In this document: one piece after another, positions 43,810 through 54,472 of the stretch
How the letters are laid out: each line of letters opens with the position of its first letter
How positions within the stretch are numbered: position 1 is the stretch's first letter
Origin: Amia ocellicauda
Taxonomy: Eukaryota > Chordata > Actinopteri > Amiiformes > Amiidae
Length of the DNA: 64,000 bases
Direction: 5' to 3'
Assembly (NCBI RefSeq): GCF_036373705.1
Contig: NC_089852.1
Coordinates: 32,935,707-32,999,706, forward strand
Notes under the pieces: generated by a model
The model's input: only the letters and a program-made list of their open reading frames with translations
Told to the model about the DNA's origin: nothing
Databases searched by the model: none
Translations under genes and position numbers: made by a program

Positions 43810-44330
43810 CACTCCAGCGTGCTGGGAGGCGCTCCTCACAAATTGACCCTCAGTGTGTTCCTGGGGCCAGTCTCTCACCGAGCAGTCATGACAACAGACA
43901 CCTCCAAGCAGGGTTGGGGAGCAGTCTGTGATGGACGTGGAGTCCCAGGCAGGTGGACGGAGCACGCACAGGCCCTCCATATCAATGCCTTGGAGCTACA
44001 AGCAGTACTCCTTGGACTGTCTCATTTCCTGCCTGTCCTACGGGACAGACGTGTTGGTTCGGACAGACAACACAGCGGTGGTTGCCTATATCAACAGGCA
44101 AGGAGGTCTCCGGTCGTGCAGACTGTACTGTCTAGAATGCCGTCTGCTTCTGTGTGCGCAGCCACGGTTCCGCTCCATCAGAGCAGTTCACCTCCCAGGC
44201 CTGTCCAACATGGCGGCGGACCTCCTCTCTCGGGGAGGCCCCCCGGTCTCGGAATGGTGCCTCCACCCGCTTGTGATACAACAACTGTGGAGTCGTTTCG
44301 GCAGGGCAGAAGTGGATCTCTTTGCCTGAC
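43810..44330 (+). pseudogene. DIRS RNase H and following domain
   Basis: MTTDTSKQGWGAVCDGRGVP (first Asp), ALHINALELQAVLLG (Glu) and RTDNTAVVAYI (Asp) are the three catalytic blocks of DIRS RNase H, split over two frames by one shift near 43960-44030. VHLPGLSNMAADLLSRGG (fourth Asp) and RFGRAEVDLFA follow. The uninterrupted text at 44144 is the empty site of the MITE at 21532. Confidence 0.88.
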
Positions 44331-44559
44331 TGTCCACTATGGTTCTCCATCCGAGACCGCTCAGGAACCCTAGGGATCAACGCGATAGCCCACACATGAC
44401 CGTGCTGTCTCCTTTACGCGTTCCCACCATTCCCCTTCTCCCGGTGGTCCTGGAGAAGGTCAGAAGGGAACGAGCGACAGTTCAAGGTGGCCCCAAGGTG
44501 GCCTAGGAGAGTCTGGTTTGCAGACCTGATCGCCCTCCTCCACAGAGAGCCTTGGCAGC

Positions 44560-45256
44560 TCCCAGTGAGAGCAGACTTGTTGTCCCAGGTGCAGGGCACG
44601 CCTTGGCACCCCAATCCGGGCCTGCTCCAGCTCTGGGCCTGGCCCCTGAGCGGCAGCGATTGATTGCCTGGGGTCTGTCAGAAACAGTAGTAGCCACTAT
44701 TCAGTCAGCGAGAGCTCCCTCTATGAGGTCGCAGTTTTCCTACCGCTGGCAGATGTTTAGCACCTGGTGCCAAGACGGCAGTCAAGACCCAATGAATTGC
44801 TACGGCCTAACCCTGCATTCCTCCTGAAAGTGCTGTCTCCATTTCATGTCAACAGGCCTATTGAGTTGATGGCTTTTCATTCTTCTCCCTTTACTTCGGA
44901 TCAAGAGAGTCAGCTTCACCTGCTCTGCCTTTTCCGGGTCAGATCAATTGTTTGTGTCTTACGGAGTGCGGACACAGGGCCAGGCGCTTTCAAGGCAGCG
45001 TCTCTCGCATTGGATTGTGGACACCATTACCATGGCCTACGAGTCCACTTGGACCCCGGTGCCTGAACACCTGTTGGCCCACTCGACTCGAGGCGTTGCC
45101 ACATCTTGGGCCCTTTTAAAAGGTGCCCCCTTGGCAGACATTTGTGCGGCTGCAGCTTGGGCCTCACTTACATTTGCCCGGTTCTACAGGTTGGACGTGA
45201 CGGGACCAGTCCCTTCCATTGGGAACCCAGTGTTGGGTGCAGTCGAGCCCCAGTAG
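44560..45256 (+). pseudogene. DIRS tyrosine recombinase, first Arg region deleted
   Basis: The N-terminal part (IAWGLSETVVATIQSARAPS) runs into a deletion at about 44802 that removes the segment with the first catalytic Arg. From 44948 the frame is open with the His-x-x-Arg box HSTR (45080-45091) and nucleophile Tyr (45185-45187, FARFY). Without the Arg it should be inactive. Confidence 0.88.
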
Positions 45257-45385
45257 CCCACGGGCTCTGGCTCCTGCCTTTTTCTTCTCCCAGTCTGCCC
45301 CTGTTAAGTGCCTCCTGAGGGAGTTAGTGAATTATGTCTTTCCTTCCACTGGACTATGCCTTCCAGTCGTGCACCCAAGCGGAGC

Positions 45386-45541
45386 TCTGTTCCGCATTCT
45401 GTACAAATGATGATCTCTGTGTATTTTATCATATTTCCTCCACTTTTAAATCCCACTATTTATGGAGTTAGGACAAAAGCCATACAAGTAGGAATTCAAA
45501 GAAAGGTTCTTGCAAACACAAAAATAAGCACAAAAGTTTAA
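45386..45541 (+). pseudogene. A-type odorant receptor, C-terminal 50 codons
   Basis: Reads SVPHSVQMMISVYFIIF, PPLLNPTIYGVRTKAI and IQRKVLANTKI, the TM7 and tail of an A-type OR. It is fused in frame to DIRS-derived codons upstream. The first 260 codons are gone, replaced by the DIRS copy. The 3' flank (AAGCATGGAG) matches the OR3/OR4 flank. Confidence 0.92.
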
Positions 45542-45667
45542 AGCATGGAGAAAATATATAATAAATGCAGCTACAGACAAACATTTCACTGAGGAAATGT
45601 GAAGCCTGGTACCATCAAGTGTAGTTGAAAATGTTTGAAAAGGGAAATCCATTTTAATGGAACGCTG

Positions 45668-46115
45668 CTTAATTTTGCCTCTTAGCAGTATTTCAGTGTG
45701 AAAAGGGAGACACGATATCTTTCATTTACTTTCATTTGCAGATCTTCTGATGGGGAAACGGATCCTGAAATGCTTATTTCATGCTGACTGGTTATCATGG
45801 TCTATTAAGAATTTAATATCTACATGTTATTATACTGCTGTCATACATTTTTCACATTAGGACTGCATTGCAGCCCCCTCTACAGACCTTCTTAAAGGGT
45901 TGCATGGCTTTCTGTTGAATCTCTGAGATCATGTGTGAAATTCCAGTTTGTTCATTTAAGGCTCTTGTAATAGGCTCTACATCTTGTGCATAAAAACATG
46001 TTAAATTACCAAATTATTTAGTTTCTGTCCAATATTCATTGTGCACTCTCCCAGCAGGTAAACCGCAATTAGCAATGTTCCCCAAGGAAATCCCTAGAAT
46101 GGAGGTTCATTAAAT
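45668..46115 (+). repeat. OR6 upstream DNA, arm paired with 41340-41833
   Basis: Contains a TATA-like GCATAAAAAC (about 45988) and CAG|GTAAAC (near 46046), which could be a noncoding exon and its donor; both words are kept in recognisable form in the inverted arm. The exon model is tentative. Confidence 0.6.
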
Positions 46116-46542
46116 ATTCCTTGCAGGGGATTACAGCATAAAGTACAGAACACGCAGCTACTGCAAAACATGTACAATTATCATTATACCTGGTGCATTC
46201 AGAGTCAGTGTTGATGGGAAGGATTTTAAAGGTATGTGCTGGAGATATGATAACGACTGGAGATTATGTAATTAATAAATGCTACACATTTATATTTAAT
46301 AGCATAATTATTGTTGTTATTATTATTATTATTACTATTATAAGTATTACATGTACATGTGCATGTACAGACAGTATGTCATGATTTCACTAATTCCTAT
46401 TAGTTACTTATTTAAAAGAGTTTCTGAAAAGTTTTTTATTATAATTTTCTATAAACGGTTTTATGGTTCATAAAGGGTTTATAATCACATAATAATATGT
46501 ATGTTTTTCAGGTGGCTTCTGAGCAACCAGAGTCAAATTACA

Positions 46543-47523
46543 ATGCAAAACTCAACACATATAACAATATTCTTGCTGACTGCCTATGGTGAAAATGGCA
46601 ACATGAAATATTTGTATTTTGCTGCAACCCTGTTGGGCTATCTCTTGATACTCCTTGCAAATGCAGTTGTCATTGCAGTTATAACATTTGATAGACAACT
46701 GCATGAACCTATGTACATATTTATTTGTAATCTTTCCCTGAATGGACTGTATGGGAGCTCTGCATTTTATCCTATGTGTATGGCAAACCTCCTTTCAGAA
46801 ATCCCAACTATATCCAGAGCTGGCTGCTTGATACAGATATTTTCCCTTCACACGTACGGAGGATTTGAATATTCAGTCTTGGCCCTGATGGCATATGACC
46901 GATATCTATCCATCTGTCATCCATTGAGGTACAACAGCATTATGACTCCATTTAAAGTGACTCAGCTGTTGGTCTTTGTGTACATGTATCCTATTTGTAT
47001 TTTTTCTATACACCTTTGTTTAACTGTAAGGCTGCCATTATGCGGGTCTGTCATAGATAAGGTACACTGTGACAATTGGTCAGTTGTCAAACTTTCGTGT
47101 GTTGATATCACTGTTAATAGTGTATTTGGCTTATTTGTTACAACAGTTCTCTTGGTTCCACCAATACTACTGAGTTTATACTCTTATGTCAGAATCCTTG
47201 CAGTGTGCCTGAATGCTTCAAAGGAAGCTCGTTCTAAGGCTCTACAGACTTGTGCTCCCCATTTACTGACATTCATAAACTACTGCATCACCAGCTGCTT
47301 TGAAGTTGTTTACCAACGTTTTGAGATGGCTAAATTGCCCCATTCTGTGCTTGTCATCATGTCGATCAATTGTCTCTTGTCACCCCCTCTGTTGAATCCA
47401 ATCACATATGGGATTAAATTACAAGAGATAAGAAAGAGGATCCTGAAACTTTTTTCCAGCACAATAAATAATTCTGTTGCAAGAGTTAAGAGAACAGAGA
47501 TCAAAAGACGTCAAACCACTTAA
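46543..47523 (+). CDS. Odorant receptor, B type (OR6)
   Basis: A 326-aa intact odorant receptor. I chose ATG 46543 because an in-frame ATG at 46501 lies in the pyrimidine tract of the splice acceptor (TTTTTCAG, AG at 46510-46511). N3-S-T is a glycosylation site. LHEPMY is at 53-58, MAYDRYLSICHPL at 116-128, KALQTCAPH at 232-240 and PPLLNPITYG at 281-290. It has a Lys/Arg-rich tail. Its closest relatives are OR1, which has lost the DRY core that this gene keeps, and the tail at 30094. Likely functional. Confidence 0.95.
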   Translation: MQNSTHITIFLLTAYGENGNMKYLYFAATLLGYLLILLANAVVIAVITFDRQLHEPMYIFICNLSLNGLYGSSAFYPMCMANLLSEIPTISRAGCLIQIFSLHTYGGFEYSVLALMAYDRYLSICHPLRYNSIMTPFKVTQLLVFVYMYPICIFSIHLCLTVRLPLCGSVIDKVHCDNWSVVKLSCVDITVNSVFGLFVTTVLLVPPILLSLYSYVRILAVCLNASKEARSKALQTCAPHLLTFINYCITSCFEVVYQRFEMAKLPHSVLVIMSINCLLSPPLLNPITYGIKLQEIRKRILKLFSSTINNSVARVKRTEIKRRQTT

Positions 47524-47949
47524 ATACTACATGCATGTTATCTCTCCATGCAAATCATCCTATACCTTATATAAATACAGGAAAATTAAATTCACAGAGT
47601 AAGTAATCTTTTATTGAACACTCCCAGTGTTATTTTATTAGCACAAAAGGGATATATATTTACTACACAGAAATTGAGAGTACAAATCGAAGCTCCCAAT
47701 CCATGGTCTTTATTTTGTAAATCATTAGCACTTCATCATTGTCATCACTCCACTGGACCTTCATTATTACTTGTAATCCAAACATGGCAAATAAAAGACT
47801 AACATCTTGACAATTTACTGATGTTGGAAACTATAATGCACTGTGTTTTTTAAATTAAAGAGAATTATGTTTTATTTATATACATAAAAAAGGTGGAGTC
47901 CCTGTGTGTTCCATCTTTGCAGTAAGGAGACATCATTTTACTAATAGAT
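47524..47949. other. OR6 3' flank, shared with 30361-30700
   Basis: No gene. The homology to the flank of the B-type remnant marks the right edge of the duplicated A-B unit. Confidence 0.75.
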
Positions 47950-48250
47950 CCATCCATCTTCAAAACTGCTTATCCTGGTGAGGGTTGAGGGGAAGCCAGA
48001 GCCAATCCTGGCAGGTATACACCCAGGACGGGAGACCAGTCCATCACACACAGGGCAATTTTAGAATGATCAATCAGCTTATCCTGCATGTCTTTGGACA
48101 GTGGGAGGAAACTGGAGCACCTGGAGAAAACCCACATGGGAACGGGGAGAACATGCAAACTCCATAAACACAGCCCCCACCCTCAGCCTGGACTCAAACC
48201 CGGTACCACAGAGCTGTGAGGTAGCAATGCTAACCACCGCACCACCGTGA
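47950..48250 (-). repeat. Widespread fish interspersed repeat
   Basis: ATCCATCCATCTTCAAAACT, GCTTATCCTGGTGAGGG, AGACCAGTCCATCACACA and TGGAGAAAACCCACATGGGA form a phrase typical of an abundant vertebrate retroposon tail. The family was not assigned and the orientation is uncertain. Confidence 0.65.
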
Positions 48251-50038
48251 CACCACTAGTACATATCTATAATATATAAGTTTACTTTTAGGAGGTATAA
48301 AATGCAATAAACTTAAAGCTGCAAGAAATGGCTCCACTAAAGCGTGTGCTATGGTCAGTGACTGGTGTGGGCACCAGGATGGCCTTGGCACTCCAACCAG
48401 TGAAACGCAGTTGTAAGGTGCAGGAAATGCACATGCTCAGATCTTAATTATGTACTGAAGAGCACATGGATTGCACCTGGGGGCACCGAGAGAACCGAGT
48501 ACCAGTACCGAGTTGCACTGAAATTGCACCGGGTTAGACTGAGGTACACTTCACTGTACCAAGCTGCACCAAGACATTTCATGCACTGGTTGTAGCACAG
48601 TACTGGAGGCAACACTGAGACCAACAGCCACACTGCATTGGAGCATTGGAGATGGCAAGATGGCTGCTTGAAGTATGCAAGGATAGATAAGAGTGAAAAA
48701 ATATACCACCCAAGTGTTTTGGAGTCCTAGAAGAGTTTGGAGAGCGAGACCCCTGTGCCCTGTGTCACACATTTATTATTTCAATTTTTGCTCTATAACA
48801 CCCACATTAAAATTGCATAAACTAAATCATCACTAAGTTGAAAAATCAGGGGAAACACTGAAATCCCAATTATGAAAGGCATTTTTATCAGATCCTGTGT
48901 AATTGAATACAATTTCATAAAATTACAGACCTTTTTCATGTCTGCTTTGCAAAATAATATATATCTTGTTTTCTTTCATATTCTTTATTGCACATAAATT
49001 TTAAATTTGAAGGAATTGTAAACTAACACGTATTTTGAAGGATGTGTTGATCCTGTCCTGGTAGGCACATTGTGCAGCAAATCACTTTCTGGTGGGAGAG
49101 GAAGTGATGTGTAAAAAAAAAAAAATCTTTAATGTGTTTTGAAATTCCGACAGTTTGATATTTTTGGGAAAACGTAAACTCAAGTTTGAGTAGCAGGACA
49201 ACAGCCAAGCAGCAAGCACTCCTACAATCTAGCTGTCAATCAATTAACTCACTCATTTTGTAAATCAAACTAACCTCAAATGAAGCAATATAACCACACC
49301 TACCTGTAAAAAACACACCCCTCTGCCTCCCTGTTTCCACATTTTGTTCATGGTGTCCTTTCCTTCATTAGTCAGATTTGTTCTTAATGAGACAAGACTG
49401 ACGACCAGCAAGTACAAAGTCAAATACACACTAATAAAACAGCAAAGTACGCTCTCCGCCTTAATTTCAACAAAATCCCCATAACCACTTTAAAAAGAAT
49501 ATGTAAATGATAAACAAACAAACAAACAAACAAAAAATAAATAAATATAAAAAATGTGTTGGGAGTATTATTTGTGTGTGCATGCGTGCGTGTGCGTGTG
49601 TGTGTGTGTGCTTATTGGGAATAATGATGGTGCTAACAATAATAACTCTTGGCCCTGAGCTCTTTACATATAATTAAGATGAAGGCACAATAATGGATCC
49701 TATTTTAGAATGTCGTTATGATGACTAGGAGTACATAGATACATGCTATCCCAAAACACCTTCATACTGTTGCATTTCACTTTTTTTTTTTTTTTTAATA
49801 ATTCTTAAACTATTGTGCGTTTCATTGTAAGGATAATTATGTATTTCTTTATTTTAATTGCTACCTATCCATTAAGGCCCTTTGAAACAAATTAGTGGGA
49901 AAGCAGCTGAAGTTCAGCCTGACTGCAGAGGTCCCTGGCTGACTCATTAAATCAGACCTCTCTGAAGGCTGGTCACAACATAGCTACCATTACTTTCTGA
50001 GGGTTTCTGTTTGCTTTACTAAATCAGTTTGCTTTACT
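48251..50038. other. Intergenic, no gene seen
   Basis: Contains a TG run (about 49571-49610), an AAAC run (49516-49532) and a poly-T tract (49778-49797). Open frames are short and show no recognisable domain. Confidence 0.5.
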
Positions 50039-50170
50039 AGGCAGCACTGTGGAGTAGTGATTAGGACTCATAACTGGAAGGTTGTGGGTTCAAATCCTGG
50101 GCAGGGCAGTGCTGTTGTACCCTACTTCACTTAGATTGCTCCAGTAAAATGCAATTGTGGTTTACCTAAT
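50039..50170 (+). repeat. tRNA-derived SINE
   Basis: The head reads as a degenerate tRNA with an A-box-like GTGGAGTAGTGATTAGG and an exact B box GGTTCAAATCC (50087-50097), about 35 bases apart, as in Pol III SINE promoters. The tail is AT-rich. Not a tRNA gene: the acceptor and anticodon stems do not close. Confidence 0.8.
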
Positions 50171-52595
50171 TCTTGACTAGTACACAAAATATACTACCTG
50201 TGTGGTTTACTGAGATTTAGTTATGCAGACGGTCGAAAGCGGTGAGGGCTGGCAAACTGCTTTGACTTGAGGACAGTTGCAAAGCTTTCAGGTTTTTGGT
50301 GGAGAAGTTCTGGTTCTGGTTCCGTTCAGTCTTTCTGGATTTCGTCTCCTTGGTTTCTTCTCCCAGGTTGTTCCACTCCAAATTGTGCCACTCCCAACTG
50401 CTAATTGTTTTAACTTCCTGTTTTTATACATTTTAGACAAATAGATTCTAATCTCTTTCCTTCCAAACTTCTGATTGGTCTGGTTTGGGGTAATAAAATT
50501 GAAATTCGAATTGAAGCAGTCTTTGCCATTCCTCTCCCTTGATTCCTACAGAATGTGTGTTGGGGGTGTGATGGCTTTGAGGAATGTGAAAATGGTCCAA
50601 ATGTTACCTAGAGTTTCTAATTCTCTATATTGTCAAGTTTTAGTTCTATCAATTACATTTTCAAGTCCCTCAAAGCAGGACCTTACAGTTGATACCAAAC
50701 AAGCCAGGTGGTCTTTTTCGGTAATGTAAAATTTTTGTGTTTTTGGAATCCCAGGGGGGCTGGTCTGATGCCCATGTCAGTGGAGGATCAATTAGGATGT
50801 GTAAATACTTATTTTACCAAATGTGAATGTTGCATTGTATGTGAAATATAAATGGTCCAATGGTTGTTTTAGCTAATGGTCTTTCTTTTAAGACCAAACA
50901 TGGCTTGAGCATGTTCTGAGTCTGAGATAGAATTATTTAAGTCACCTTTTATTTTTTGTTATCAAATTGAGGAAGAAGCTGGGTAACACTTCTGTTAGAA
51001 GCATGTCGTTTGTATTTGGGTTTATTGCCCTGGTCTATGGAATATATAAAGTACCTTGAATGTTTGTGTTTCACAAAATAAATCTTCAATTGGAATGTGA
51101 TGCTAGTCATGGCAGCCCATTTGTCAGTTGGAGGGGTCCTTCCAGCATGGATGTGTTATCTGTCATACTTTGGTGAGCACAGGCCTGTCGTAAAACACAG
51201 AGCTTCAAAGCTGTCTCCTTAAGTCCTTTAGCACAAGCCTAAACTTCTCAGTTAGGAAGGTATATGCATTTCAGTACATATTTGCCAAAATAAGGTTGTA
51301 TGATTTACAATATCAAGTTGAGAAGTTAAAGACACTAACAAAAAAAGCTTATTTACATTAAGACACATGATTAATGAATTTGAAGTTAGTTTAAGACTTG
51401 AATTCAATCTCAAAGTGGATGCTGGAACTTTTTATTACACCTTTTATAAATGCATAATACTCATAATAATACATTAATAATAATTATTATTTTATTTTAT
51501 TTTAAAAAGACTCCTAAAGGACAATACTGATATTACAAGAAACCTTTACTAACCTTAATTTAAATCTAAACCTTTTTTTTTAAATATAATTGTTAATGGT
51601 TTTGATGTTTAATACATACAAACACCCACAGTTATCAAGTTACATTTCTGTTACATATAGATGTTGGTAAATGCTTATCAGTAAAACAAAAAATAAAAGC
51701 AAAGTGGGTTAAATCTCCAGTTTCAAAAGCTCACAACACAAAGGCCATTTTGTTTTACTAGTACAGGTTAAAACAATAACATTATTTTTTTATGTGTATT
51801 ATGTTTTCCTAATTGTCAGACCTTGTTTTTCCAATTGCGGTTCAGGTGCACAGTGAGAACAGCACAGCTGAGGTGTATTGGGATTTCTAATGCAGCTCTC
51901 AATGAGAAATTAAAAACAAGCTCATATGGCAAACATGGAAACAGTTTCAGATTTTGAGCCCATTTAACCCTGGTATTGCCTAGGGATTCCAGCAAACAGC
52001 TGAGTGTGATTTAGCCTTGATTCAAACAAGTGTTGCCAAGGTTTTGGTACCCAACATGTGCATCAAGCATAGGCCTTTACAAGTATAATCACTTTTGAAA
52101 CTCAGCCCTTGAAATATTTTTTGGCTGCAAGGATTCCAGGCAATGTTATTTGTGGCAAGCATACTCTATTAATTTCTTTAAGTAGATCAATTCTCATGTC
52201 CTCAAGACAAAGGTGTTATATCCTATGTAGCCTGTTACAAGGGAATATTCTGAGGAAGGAAACGCACTGGGGTGCAGAATCCATGAACAAAAGGGTCTGA
52301 TTTTCAGATGAGGCGGTAGAGCTATGCTGAAGCTTGCCTGCCATAATGTGCTGGCCAGCACCCGATGGTCTCTGTCTAATGTTCTAATTACTGCGGATAA
52401 GAACGGCTCTTGAATGTCCTAGAGCCTTCTTTTGAAAAATAATCAGCATAATTCATCAAAGTCTGAGCTTTATAATCAAATAAAGAAGGTAGTGTGAGTC
52501 TCTCAATACAAATATAAAATGAATCTTCATTCCATGAAGACCCTAAAATATCAGTTAAGAACTTGTACTGCATTCTGCAGATATGTCACACCAGT
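50171..52595. other. Intergenic between OR6 and OR7
   Basis: No OR, transposon protein or RNA gene could be supported. A reverse-strand frame at 52388-52573 is not recognised and may be chance. Confidence 0.45.
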
Positions 52596-53573
52596 TCAGG
52601 TACTCTGAGAACTTGTCTGAAATGGAGCAGGTTTTATGGTGAAAGCTGGTCTTTTCTGCATTATTTTTATAATACATTTCCTAATTTCCTGAGTTCGTAG
52701 TCCATATATTATTGGGTGCAAGAGAGGAGGAATTACAATGACGTGGATTGACATAAATACGTTGACAACTTTTGGTAGAATCAGATCAAATCGATTGTAA
52801 ATGACAGAGAATAGAGTCGCTGTTGAAAAATTGACAAAAGTGATTAAATGAGGAGCACACGTGCTCAAAGCCTTCCTCTGGGCCTCATGCGAGGCTTTCA
52901 CGCTTACCATCAGAATCTTCATATAGGACAACACCACCAGAAGGAATGGTAGAACTACTAATCCCAGTGTAAGAAACAGGCCCATTGCATTGTCAAGACT
53001 AGTATTCACACAGGAGAGATTTACAACAGCCAAGTTGTCACAAAACAGTTTACTGATTGTGACTCTGCACAGTGGAAGTCTGGATGTTAACAATATTTGC
53101 ACTGACATTCCAAAAATGGGAAGAAAGTACACGAGGGCCAAAAGCCTCTTTACCTCTGCAGAAGTCATTATGCTGTGATATCGTAAAGGCTTACAGATAG
53201 AGATGTACCTATCATATGCCATCACTGTTAGAATGCCATATGCACACGTTGCATAGGTGTTAATACAGAACACCTGCATTAGACAACCCGTATAGGAGCT
53301 CTCTTGGACATCCCAAAGAAGAGGATCCATTAGTTTAGGATAGAAAGCAGAGCTTCCATACACTGCATTGAATGACAGATTAAACATAAATATATACATG
53401 GGTTTGTGGAGACTGGATTCCAGATAGATAACAATCATGAGAAACACATTTGCACAAATTGTCATAAGGTACAGCAATAAACTGAAAGTAAAATGCAGGT
53501 GTCTCAGACTGCCTAAGGAGCCATATGAAGTAAATATTAAAGTGCCATTGAAGGAGAAAGATGTGTTTTTCAT
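52596..53573 (-). CDS. Odorant receptor, divergent reverse-strand gene (OR7)
   Basis: A 325-aa seven-transmembrane receptor. The ATG at 53573 follows a splice acceptor (CTTTTTGACAG on the reverse strand, CT at 53584-53585), so the frame's longer N-terminus to 53648 is intronic. N3-T-S and N9-G-T are glycosylation sites. LHKPMY is at 55-60, MAYDRYISICKPL at 118-130, KALSTCAPH at 234-242 and PPLLHPIIYG at 282-291 (His in place of the usual Asn of NPxxY). It is distinct from both A and B types and transcribed in the opposite direction. It appears functional; the TM7 His is worth noting. Confidence 0.94.
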   Translation of the reverse strand: MKNTSFSFNGTLIFTSYGSLGSLRHLHFTFSLLLYLMTICANVFLMIVIYLESSLHKPMYIFMFNLSFNAVYGSSAFYPKLMDPLLWDVQESSYTGCLMQVFCINTYATCAYGILTVMAYDRYISICKPLRYHSIMTSAEVKRLLALVYFLPIFGMSVQILLTSRLPLCRVTISKLFCDNLAVVNLSCVNTSLDNAMGLFLTLGLVVLPFLLVVLSYMKILMVSVKASHEAQRKALSTCAPHLITFVNFSTATLFSVIYNRFDLILPKVVNVFMSIHVIVIPPLLHPIIYGLRTQEIRKCIIKIMQKRPAFTIKPAPFQTSSQST

Positions 53574-53599
53574 TGTGCCAAATCTGTCAAAAAGAAAAT

Positions 53600-54105
53600 A
53601 GTATTTGTAAGTTTTGAAAAAGATCCAAAGCTGCCCAGTCTTGGTCATGCAGGGCTACAAATCCAGTTAGAATCTTACAGATCACTTTGTTATTTTGGTT
53701 TGGTTTAGCCAATGATTACTTGGATTAGGTCTACCGTCACTAGATAGATAGACAGACAGATAGATATAACCTAATAAAGGCATTTACTGTTAAAACACAG
53801 CATTAAATTGAGTATGTCAAATCACTGTTTTACTTAAACTATTTAAACCCATTTAACTACAATTGATTTACAATATACAGTGACAGTTGACTGAATTGGA
53901 TATTTAAAATATAGATTAATCATTTTATGCTGCCTAACATATTACCTTAAAGGATGCCTCCTTCTCTAAGATGATGTGCATAGCAACTGAAAATCATCAG
54001 CTATATATCCTTCAAACTGCACATGTACTCTGGAGGGTATTTTCTCATTTCGAAATGCCTTGAGGAGATCTATCAAATCATATGTTACAGTTTTATATAT
54101 ATATA
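53600..54105. other. OR7 upstream
   Basis: Holds a short AGAT/GACA repeat (53741-53766). The first exon of OR7 was not located. Confidence 0.4.
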
Positions 54106-54334
54106 CAGTGAGGGAAAAAAGTATTTGATCCCCTGCTGATTTTGTACGTTTGCCCAGTGACAAAGAAATGATCAGTCTATTATTTTAATGGTAGGTGTAT
54201 TTTAACAGTGAGAGACAGAATAACAACAACAAAATACAGAAAAACGCATTTCAAAAAAGTTATAAATTGATTTGCATGTTAATGAGGGAAATAAGTATTT
54301 GATCCCCTATCAATCAGCAAGATTTCTGGCTCCC

Positions 54335-54429
54335 AGGTGTCTTTTATACAGGTAACGAGCTGAGATTAGGAGCATTCTCTTAAAGGGAGTGCTCCTAATC
54401 TCAGCTCGTTACCTGTATAAAAGACACCT
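54335..54429. repeat. Long hairpin in the Tc1 5' UTR (copy B)
   Basis: Arms of about 43 bases (AGGTGTCTTTTATACAGGTA... and its complement ending AAAAGACACCT) with an 8-11-base loop around CTTAAAGG. One mismatch (CATTC against GAGTG). Confidence 0.92.
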
Positions 54430-54472
54430 GTCCACAGAAGCAATCAATCAATCAGATTCCAAACTCTCCACC

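Larger units (their letters stand above)
42443..45385 (+). mobile_element. DIRS-type retrotransposon, longest copy (D3)
   Basis: Left terminal repeat (GTTATCTTTCAGGTTGGAGG) and leader with TATA-like TCTATAAAACG (about 42582), then RT, RNase H and recombinase. It lacks the gag region, the noncoding tail and the right terminal repeat, and is fused to an OR fragment at about 45385. Leader text near 42810-42870 continues into TTATATAGTGC, as in the copy at the window end. Confidence 0.9.

Noticed and set aside
50041..50110. tRNA gene
   Set aside because: A and B boxes are present, but acceptor and anticodon stems do not pair; it is a tRNA-derived SINE.
52388..52573. Short reverse-strand frame before OR7
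   Set aside because: Residues look protein-like, but no family is recognised and no splice link to OR7 is evident.
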